From assembly GCA_011799875.1 (NCBI GenBank), contig CM022301.1, positions 213,611,888 through 213,675,887 of the forward strand: DNA of 64,000 nucleotides, in the 5' to 3' direction. The notes under the pieces were generated by a model. That model ran no database searches, was not told the DNA's origin, and was given only the letters and a program-made list of their open reading frames with translations. Every line of letters begins with the position of its first letter. Within the stretch, counting starts at the first letter, position 1. Positions 56,000-64,000 of this stretch are shown here, piece after piece. The position numbers were made by a program, and so were the translations under genes. The stretch is from Thinopyrum elongatum. Taxonomy: Eukaryota > Streptophyta > Magnoliopsida > Poales > Poaceae.

Positions 56000-57475
56000 T
56001 TATTCAAGTATCCTTTTTATGCTATCCAGAAATTCTATATCATTTCCAATCAATAATATGTCATCCACATATAATATCAGAAATGCTATAGAGCTCCCAC
56101 TCACTTTCTTGTAAATACAGGCTTCACCGTAAGTCTGTATAAAACCATATGCTTTGATCACCTCATCAAAGCGTATATTCCAACTCCGAGATGCTTGCAC
56201 CAGTCCATAGATGGATCGCTGGAGCTTGCACATTTTGTTAGCACCTTTAGGATCGACAAAACCTTCTGGTTCAATCATATACATCTCTTCTTTAAGAAAT
56301 CCATTAAGGAATGCAGTTTTGACGTCCATTTGCCAGATTTCATAATTATAAAATGCAGCAATTGCTAACATGATTCGGACAGACTTAAGCATTGCTACGG
56401 GTGAGAAAGTCTCATCGTAGTCAACTCCTTGAACTTGTTGAAAACCTTTTGCAACAAGTCGAGCTTTGTAGATAGTAACATTACCATCAGCGTCAGTCTT
56501 CTTCTTGAAGATCCATTTATTCTCAATGGCTTGCCGATCATCAGGCAAGTCCACCAAAGTCCACACTTTGTTCTCATACATGGATCCTATCTCAGATTTC
56601 ATGGCCTCAAGCCATCTGTCAGAATCTGGGCTCATCATAGCTTCTTCATAGTTCGTAGGTTCGCCTTGGTCTAATAACATGACTTCCAGGACAGGATTAC
56701 CGTACCACTCTGGTGCGGATCGTGCTCTGGTTGACCTACGAAGTTCAGTACTAACTTGATCTGAAGTTTCATGATCATTATCATTTGCTTCCTCTCTAGT
56801 TGGTGTAGGCATCACGGGAACGGTTTTCTCTGATGTACTCCTTTCCAATTCGAGAGAAGGTACAATTACCTCATCAAGTTCTATTTTCCTCCCACTCACT
56901 TCTTTTGAGAGAAACTCCTTCTCTAGAAAGGACCCATTCTTAGCAACAAAGATCTTGCCTTCGGATCTGTGGTAGAAGGTGTACCCAATTGTTTCCTTAG
57001 GGTATCCTATGAAGACGCACTTCTCCGATTTAGGTTCGAGCTTATTAGGCTGAAGCCTTTTGACATAAGCATCGCATCCCCAAACTTTAAGAAACGACAA
57101 CTTAGGTTTCTTGCCAAAACATAGTTCATATGGTGTCGTCTCAACGGATTTAAACGGTGCCCTATTTAACGTGAATGCAGCTGTCTCTAATGCATAACCC
57201 CAAAATGATATTGGTAAATCGGTAAGAGACATCATAGAACGCACCATATCCAATAAAGTACAGTTACGACATTCGGACACACCATTACATTGTGGTGTTC
57301 CAGGTGGCGTGAGTTGTGAAACTGTTCCACATTGTTTTAAATGAAGGCCAAACTCATAACTCAAATATTCGCCTCCGCGATCAGATCGTAGAAACTTTAT
57401 TTTCTTGTTACGATGATTCTTCACTTCACTCTGAAATTCTTTGAACTTTTCAAATGTTTCAGATTTGTGTTTCAT
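56000..57475 (-). pseudogene. Copia integrase C-terminal half and reverse transcriptase
   Basis: A 491-codon open frame. Integrase residues: FLRSDRGGEYLSYEF (second Asp) and GVSECRNCTLLDMVRSMM (Glu region), then a GKKP linker. RT: NKWIFKKKTDADGNVTIYKA, RLVAKGFQQVQGVDYDETFS, WQMDVKTAFLNGFLKEEMYM (first Asp) and ILYVDDILLIGND (YVDD, about 56060). It ends in a stop at 56000, inside RT. Its apparent start, MKHKSETFEKF, is internal: upstream integrase continues in another frame across a single-base slip at about 57470. Confidence 0.88.
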
Positions 57476-57887
57476 TTAAGTAGATATAGCCATATCTGCT
57501 CAAATCATCTGTGAAGGTCAGAAAATAATGATACCCGCCGCGTGCTTCAATACTCATCGGAACGCATACATCGGTATGTATTATTTCCAATAAGTCATTA
57601 GCTCGCTCCATTGTTGCGGAGAACGGAGTTTTAGTCATCTTGCCCATGAGGCATGGTTCGCAAGTATCAAATGATTCATAATCAAGTGATTCCAAAAGCC
57701 CATCTGCATGGAGTTTCTTCATGCGCTTTACACCAATATGACCTAAACGGCAGTGCCACAAGTATGTTGCACTATCATTATCAACTTTGCATCTTTTGGC
57801 ATTAATAGTATGAATATGTGTATCACTACGATCGAGATTCAATAAACCATTCACATTGGGTGTATGACCATAGAAGGTTTTATTCAT
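57459..57887 (-). pseudogene. Copia GAG-pre-integrase and integrase N-terminal half
   Basis: NKTFYGHTPNVNGLLNLDRS leads into the zinc-binding region (LWHCRLGHIGVKRMKKLH ... CEPCLMGKM, an HHCC pattern). The first catalytic Asp follows in EIIHTDVCVPMSIEARGGYH. The frame leaves the integrase at a one-base slip near 57470 and ends at 57459. The catalytic triad is thus divided between two frames. Confidence 0.86.
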
Positions 57888-58157
57888 GTAAACAGAACAA
57901 CAATTATTCTTTTAAATGAATAATGGTATTTACAATAAACATGATCAAATCATATTCATGCTCAACGCAAACACCAAATAACATTTATTTAGGTTCAACA
58001 GAAATCCCGAAGGTAGAGGGAGTCTGCGATGGTGATCGTATCAACCTTGGAATCACTTCCAACACACATCGTCACCTCGGCCTTAACTAGACTCTTGTTT
58101 ATTCTGCATATCCTGTTTCGAGTTACTAATCTTAGCAATTGAACCGGTATCAAATAC
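57888..58157 (-). pseudogene. Copia protease remnant
   Basis: Only fragments such as AEVTMCVGSDSKVDTITI (about 58080-58030) and SLYLRDFC remain of the aspartic protease region. Stops follow. The active-site D(T/S)G is not visible, suggesting an internal deletion between gag and the GAG-pre-integrase domain. Confidence 0.6.
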
Positions 58158-59140
58158 CTAGGGGCTACTATGAATACTAGTAAGGTACACATCAATAACA
58201 TGTATATCAAATATACCTTTGTTCACTTTGCCATCCTTCTTATCCGCCAAGTATTTGGGGCAGTTCCGCTTCCAGTGACCATTTCCTTTGTAGTAGAGGC
58301 ACTCAGTTTCAGGCTTGGGTCCAACTTTGGGCTTCTTCATGGGAGCGGCAACTTTCTTGCCATTCTTATTGAAGTTCTCTTTCTTTCCCTTGCCCTTTTT
58401 CTTGAAACTTGTGGTCTTGTTAACCATCAACACTTGATGCTCTTTCTTGATTTCTACCATCGCCGATTTCAGTATCGCGAAGAGCTCGGGAATCATTTTC
58501 GTCATCCCTTGCATATTATAGTTCATCACGAAGTTCTAGTAGCTTGGTGATAGTGACTAGAGAACTTTGTCAATCACTATCTTATCTGGAATATTAACTC
58601 CCACTTGATTCAAGCGATTGTAGTACCCAGACATTCTGAGCACATGCTCACTGGTTGAGCTATTCTCCTCCATCTTGTAGGCAAAGTACTTGTCAGAGGT
58701 CTCATACCTCTCGACACGGGCATGAGTCTAAAACACCAATTTCAGCTCTTGGAACATCTCATATGCTCCATAGCGTTCAAAACGTTTTTGAAGTCCCAGT
58801 TCTAGGCCGTAAAGCATGGTGCACTAAACTATTAAGTAGTCATCATATCGAGCTTGCCAAATGTTCATAACATCTGCATCTTCTCCTGCAATAGGTCTGT
58901 CACCTAGCGGTGCATCAAGGACATAATTCTACTGTGTAGCAATGAGGATAATCCTCAAGTTATGGACCTAGTCCGTGTAGTTGCTACCATCATCTTTCAA
59001 CTTATTTTTCTCTAGGAACATATCAAAAATAGCGGAGCTACATCGCGAGCTATTGATCTACAACATAGATTTGCAAATACTGTCAGGACTAAGTTCATGA
59101 TAAATTAAGTTCAATTAATCAAATTACTTAAGAACTCCCA
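58158..59140 (-). pseudogene. Copia gag
   Basis: LRMSGYYNRLNQVGVNIPDK (about 58640-58580) is the gag core, interrupted by a stop at about 58560. MNYNMQGMTKMIPELFAILK, a Lys-rich linker and the zinc knuckle CLYYKGNGHWKRNC follow. The knuckle should be C-x2-C-x4-H-x4-C, but the second Cys is Tyr, so zinc binding is likely lost. Stops and frame changes upstream to about 59140 break the N-terminal part. Confidence 0.78.
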
Positions 59141-60265
59141 CTTAAATAAACATCCCTCAAGTTATCTAAGTGATACATGATCCAAATCAACTAACCCATG
59201 TCCGATAATCACGTGAGATGGGGTCATCAATGGTGAACATCTCTATGTTGATCATATCTACTATATGACTCATGTTCGACCTTTCGGTCTCCAGTGTTCC
59301 GAGACCATGTCTGTACATGCTAGGCTCGTCAAGTTTAACCCAAGTATTCTGCATGTGCAAAACTGTCTTACACCCATTGTATGTGAACGTAGAGTCTATC
59401 ACACCCGATCATCACGTGGTGTCTCAAAACGACGAACTGTAGCAACGGTGCATACTCAGGGAGAACACTTTTACCTTGAAATTTAGTGAAGGGATCATCT
59501 TATAATGCTACCGCCGTACTAAGCAAAATAAGATGCATAAAAGATAAACATCACATGCAATCAAAATATGTGACATGATATGGCCATCATCTCGTGCTTT
59601 TGATCTCCATATCCAAAGCATCATCATGATCGCCATCGTCACCGGCTCGACACCTTGATCTCCATCGTTGCATCGTGGTCGTCTCGCCAACTATTGCTTC
59701 TACAACTATTGCTAACGCATAGCGATAAAGTAAAGCAATTACATGGCGTTTGCATTTCATACAGTAAAGAGACAACCATAAGGCTCCTGCCGGTTGCCGA
59801 TAATTTACAAAACATGATCATCTCGTACAATAACGTATATCACATCATGTCTTGACCATATCACATCACAACATACCCTGCAAAAACAAGTTAGACGTCC
59901 TCTACTTTGTTGTTGCAAGTTTTACATGGCTGCTACGGGTTTCTAGCAAGAACTGTTCTTACCTACGCAAGAACCACAACGGTGATTCATCAAGTTTGCT
60001 GTTTTAACCTTCTTCAAGGACCGGCCGTAGTCAAATTCGATTTAACTAAAGTAGGAGAAACAGATACCTGCCAGCCACCTTTATGCAAAACTAGTTGCAT
60101 GTCAGTCGGTGGAACCGGTCTCATGTGCTTGGACATGTAAGGTTGGTCCGGGCCGCTTCATCCCACAATACCGCCGAATCAAAATAAGATGTTGGTGGTA
60201 AGCAGTGTGACTATCACCGCCCACAACTCTTTGTGCTCTACTCATGCATATCATCTACGCATAGA
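59141..60265 (-). other. Copia 5' untranslated leader and gag start region
   Basis: About 1.1 kb between the primer site and recognisable gag, normal for Angela-type elements, which have long leaders with packaging signals. Short frames here (for example 59187-59402) are not coding. Confidence 0.55.
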
Positions 60266-60283
60266 CCTCGCTCATGATGCCAC
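60266..60283 (-). other. Copia primer-binding site
   Basis: Minus strand GTGGCATCATGAGCGAGG lies immediately inside the 5' LTR and is a degenerate match to the initiator-tRNA-Met site TGGTATCAGAGC. Confidence 0.6.
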
Positions 60284-62053
60284 TGTTGGGAAATGTTGCA
60301 TGGAAAACAAAAAAAATTCTACGCACACGCAATGATCTATCCATGGAGATGCATAGCAACGAGGGGGGAGAGTGTGTCTATGTACCCTCGTAGACCGTAA
60401 GTGGAAGCGTTTCACAACATGGTTGATGTAGTCGAACTTTCTTCGCGCTCCAACCGATCTAGTACCGAACGCACGGCACCTCCGCGTTCTGCACACGTTC
60501 AGCTCGGTGACGTCCTCCGCCTTCTTGATCCAGCAAGACGGTGAGGTAGTAGATGAGTTTCGGCAGCACGACGGTGTGGTGACGGTGATGGTGATGTGAT
60601 CTCCGCAGGGCTTCGCCTAAGCACTACGAAAATATGACCGAGGGAGTAAACGGTGGACGGGGGCGCCGCACACGGCTAAGACAATGTTGTGTCCTTGTGT
60701 GGCGCCCCCTCCCCATATATATATAGGTGGGAGGGGAGGGGAGGCAGCCAGGCGCGCCCTAGGGCTGGCCGCCGGCCCCTAGGGCTCCTGCATTGCCCTG
60801 CGCCCCCCCCCCCTTTCCTTGTATCAACAGGGGGGAGGAAAGAGGGGGGAGAGGGAAGGAAGGGGGGGTCCTACTCCACACTTTCCTTGCCCTCCCCTCT
60901 TTACTTCTCCTCCTCATAGGGCCGGCCTCCATAGGGGCGCACCAGCCCCTTGTGGGCTGGTGTGTTCCCTCACTTGGCCCATAAGGCCCATATCTTTGCC
61001 GGGGGTGCCTGAAACTCCTTTCTGGTGACCCGATAAGTACCTGGTACCCTCCGAAACACTTTCGGTGTCCGAATACCATCGTCCTATATATCAATCTTTA
61101 CCTCTCGACCATTTCGAGACTCCTCGTCATGTCCGTGATCTCATCCGGGACTCCGAACAACATTCAGTCACCAAATCACATAACTCATATAATACTATAT
61201 CGTCATCGAACGTTAAGCGTGCGGACCCTACGGGTTCGAGAACTATGTAGACATGACCGAGACACCTCTCCGGTCAATAACCAATAGCGGAACCTGGATG
61301 CCCATATTGGCTCCTACATATTCTACGAAGATCTTTATCGGTCGAACCGTTATGACAACATACACAATTCCCTTTGTACATATGTATGTTACTTGCCCGA
61401 GATTCGATCATCGGTATCTTCATACCTAGTTCAATCTCGTTACCGGAACGTCTCTTTACTCGTTCCATAAAACATCACCTCGTGACTAACTCCTTAGTCA
61501 TTTGCTTGCAAGCTTATGATGTGTATTACCGAGAGGGCCCAGAGATATCTCTCTAATACTCGGAGTGACAAATCCTAATCTCGATCTATGCCAACTCAAC
61601 AAACACCTTCGGAGATACCTGTAGAGCATCTTTATGATCACCCAGTTACGTTGTGACGTTTGATAGCACACAAGGTATTCCTACGGTATCCGGGAGTTGC
61701 ATAATCTCATAGTCGAAGGAATATGTATTTGACATGAAGAAAGCAATAGCAATAAAACTGAACGATCATTATGCTAAGCTAACGGATAGGTCTTGTCCAT
61801 CTCATCATTCTCCTAATGATGTGATCCCGTTATCAAATGACAACACATGTCTATGGTTAGGAAACCTTAACCATCTTTGATCAACGAGCTAGTCTAGTAG
61901 AGGCTTACTAGGGACACGGTATTTGTTTATGTATTCACACATGTATTTAGGTTTCCGATCAATACAATTCTAGCATGAATAATAAACCTTTATCATGAAT
62001 AAGGAAATATAAAATAACAACTTTATTATTGCCTCTAGGGCATATTTCCTTCA
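60284..62053 (-). repeat. Copia element 5' LTR (right)
   Basis: 1770 bp. TATA-like (AT)n run at 60715-60725 in minus orientation. Differences from the left LTR are concentrated at its first 300 plus-strand bases (about 6% there) and fewer elsewhere. Confidence 0.94.
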
Positions 62054-62249
62054 GCTGATGTGTCGCCGCCTAGCCTTCTATGCCCACTGACACTGGCAGC
62101 AGGAAACCGATGGGAGGACTGGCAGGAAACGGTACTGTGTTTGGATATATAACACCATTAATATGGAAAACTTAGGAAAGAAGGAAGCGCGAGCTAGCAC
62201 GATGCGTGCGCACAGTGCTTACCCACGGGTGCCAGATGGTTGACCAGAA
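62054..62249. other. Right flank of the Copia element
   Basis: Continues the sequence interrupted at 53431. The minus strand has a short open reading adjoining the junction but no clear start for the 52631-53431 frame. Confidence 0.35.
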
Positions 62250-64000
62250 CTGCTTTAAATTATTCCGGGTTCGTTTGGCTTTTTTATACATTATAATTGA
62301 GTTTTCCAGGCATTTAATGTGCATAATTCAAATTCGAACTATAAATACATGCTCTAGTGCACCAAAATGGGTTAAAAATCATATATGTATCCTTGGGTGC
62401 ATGTTTAGGTCCCATGCAAAAAATGGAGATGAATTACAAACATCTCAGTGTCCTGGCTCGGCCTCAAACATTGAGAATCTTGGTTTTTAAATCCCGTAAA
62501 TCCAAAACTCACTTCATGAAACTTGGCATGGTGTCATGACATTGCACATATATGTCGTGGTAAAAAAATTATCCAATTTGGGGCAAGTTTTGTTACAAGC
62601 CTCTCACAAACCGGAGCTTCTCACAAGAAGCCTCATGGTTCCAATAGGGAACATGTCACCCTTGTGGGCGAAATTACATTCGCTGCCTTTTCTCGCCTTG
62701 TATTTTTTTCTACAAGCAACATAGACCAATAGGAGCGTCGTGCTGAAATATGGAATTATTCAGGGTTATTTGGCCTTTTTATACATTAATTGAGTTTTCT
62801 AGGCATTTAATGTGCATAATTCCAATTTAAACTACAAGCACATGCTCCAGTGCACCAAAATAGGTTGAAAAATCATATATGTGTCCTTGGCTGCATGTTT
62901 CGGCCCCATGCACGAAATGGAATGAATTACAAACATCTCGGCAGCCTGGCTCGGCCTCAAACATTGAGAATCTTGGTTTTTAAATCCCCATAAATTCAAA
63001 ACTCACCTGAAATTCATCAAACTTGGCATGGTGTTATGACATGGCACATATATGCCGTGGTAAAACTTTTGTCCAATTTGGGGCAAGTTTTGCTACAAGC
63101 CTATTACAAACTGGAGCTTCTCACAAGAAGCCTCGTGGTTTCGATAGGGAACGTGTCACCCTTGTGAGCGAAACGACATTCGCTGCCTCTTCTCGCCTTG
63201 TATTTTTTTCTACAGGCAACATAGACCAATAGGAGTGTCGTGCTGAAATAAGGAATTATTCATGGTTCGTTTGGCCTTTTTTATATGTTAATTGAGTTTT
63301 CTAGGCATTTAATGTGCATAATTCAAATTTGAACCACAAGCACATGCTCCAATGCACCAAAATGGGTTAAAAAATATATGTTTCCTTGGGTGCATGCTTA
63401 GGTCCCATGCAAGAAATGAGAATGAACTACAAACATCTTGGCGTCCTGGCTCGGCCCCATACATTGAGAATCTTTGTTTTTAAATCCCCATAAATCCAAA
63501 ACTCACATGAAATTCATGAAACTTAGCATGGTGTCATGACATGGCACATATATGTCGTGGTAAAAAAATAGGTCCAATTTGGGGCAAGTTCTGGTACAAG
63601 CCTCTTACAAACCGGAGGTTCTCACGAAAAGCCTTGTGGTTCCGATTGGAAATGTGTCACCCCTGTGGGCGAAACGACATTCGCTTGCTCTTCTCGCCTT
63701 GGAATTTTTCTACAGGCAACAATAGGAGTGCCGTGATGAAATATGAAATTATTCAGGGTTTGCTTTGCCTTTTTTAGACATCAATTGAGTTTTCTAGGCA
63801 TTTAATGTGCATAATTCAAATTTCAACTACAAGCACATGCTCCAGTGCACCAAAATGGGTTGAAAAATCATATATGTTTCCTTCGGTTCATGTTTAGGTC
63901 CCATGCAAGAAATGAGAATGGATTATAAACACCTCGACGTCCTGGCTTGGCCTCAAACATTGAGAATCTTGGTTTTTAAATCCCCGTAAATCCAAAACTC
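62250..64000. repeat. Tandem array, about 495-bp unit, running off the window
   Basis: GAGTTTTC(C/T)AGGCATTTAA recurs at 62299, 62792, 63294 and 63787 (spacing 493, 502, 493). Units share TTGGGGCAAGTTTTG, CACAAGAAGCCTCATGGTTC-like and TTGAGAATCTTGGTTTTTAA blocks. Short frames repeated in each unit (62523-62732, 63023-63232, 63541-63777) are by-products. The array is probably non-coding DNA of a large transposon, perhaps CACTA, and continues beyond 64000. Confidence 0.85.

Larger units (their letters stand above)
53432..62053 (-). mobile_element. Angela/BARE/WIS-like Ty1/Copia retrotransposon
   Basis: LTRs of 1774 and 1770 bp start TGAAGGAAATATGCCCTAGA and end TTTCCCAACA on the minus strand, as I remember for the Angela/WIS/BARE group. 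The internal region on the minus strand runs gag, protease remnant, GAG-pre-integrase, integrase, RT and a damaged RNase H, in the integrase-before-RT order that defines Copia. Gag, integrase and RNase H are all broken, so it is not autonomous. Confidence 0.94.

Noticed and set aside
62523..63777. Family of three related 62-78 codon ORFs
   Set aside because: They are the same reading frame repeated in each 495-bp tandem unit, with no start context or domain suggesting translation.

Overview
The window is plant nuclear DNA, almost certainly from a Triticeae grass (wheat, Aegilops or a barley relative). It is dominated by LTR retrotransposons of kinds typical of that tribe: a Copia element with Angela/BARE/WIS-type LTRs, two Gypsy elements that look like the wheat family Fatima, a Gypsy chromovirus with very long (3.9 kb) LTRs, and a second Tat-lineage Gypsy. 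I see no intact ordinary host gene. What remains of host genes are broken, intron-bearing fragments on the minus strand.

Layout. (1) 1-6218 and 48751-50.1 kb were one continuous stretch before a transposon split it. It carries minus-strand fragments of unrelated host genes: one exon of an alpha-1,4-glucan phosphorylase (1581-1737), a half kinase domain of a plant NIMA-related (NEK) kinase (4776-5653), and at least three exon-like or coding-like pieces I cannot name (3718-3790, 48751-49013, 49536-50054). Several unrelated fragments in one orientation suggest a gene-capturing transposon, which is the most interesting candidate here. (2) 6219-48745 is one nest of four retrotransposons, each supported by LTR pairs and an exact 5-bp target-site duplication (TSD). 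The outer Tat element O (minus strand, TSD CCCAG, 585-bp LTRs) holds gag-pol at 48-41.9 kb, a hairpin-rich 71-bp minisatellite, and a spliced-looking antisense ORF. A chromovirus (10828-29930, plus, TSD TGAGG) sits in that antisense ORF. Fatima-like element B (20284-29643, plus, TSD CCAGG) sits in the chromovirus 3' LTR. Fatima-like element C (31066-40990, minus, TSD ACGGG) sits in the minisatellite. (3) 50.5-64 kb looks like a DNA transposon or relic rich in tandem repeats: GCACACGG motifs, a roughly 370-bp array, an unrecognised 267-codon open stretch and a roughly 495-bp array. The Angela-like Copia element (53432-62053, minus) is inserted in it.

How the parts relate. O, B and C share a design: sense gag-pol from one end and, from the other, a converging antisense ORF with a Transposase_28-like (PF04195-type) N-terminal domain and a coiled-coil C-terminal part. 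B keeps gag and protease but has lost RT, RNase H and integrase. C keeps all of pol but has lost the N-terminal half of gag. The chromovirus has collapsed to 1.85 kb of internal sequence. Most premature stops checked in B, C and O fit C-to-T change, as expected of methylated, silenced elements. By hand-counted LTR differences C is youngest (about 2.4%), then the chromovirus (about 3% in the part compared), B (about 4.3%) and O (about 5%). B looks older than the chromovirus it lies in, which is within counting error but worth checking.

All calls come from reading the sequence by eye. Family names rest on remembered motifs and LTR ends, not on searches.
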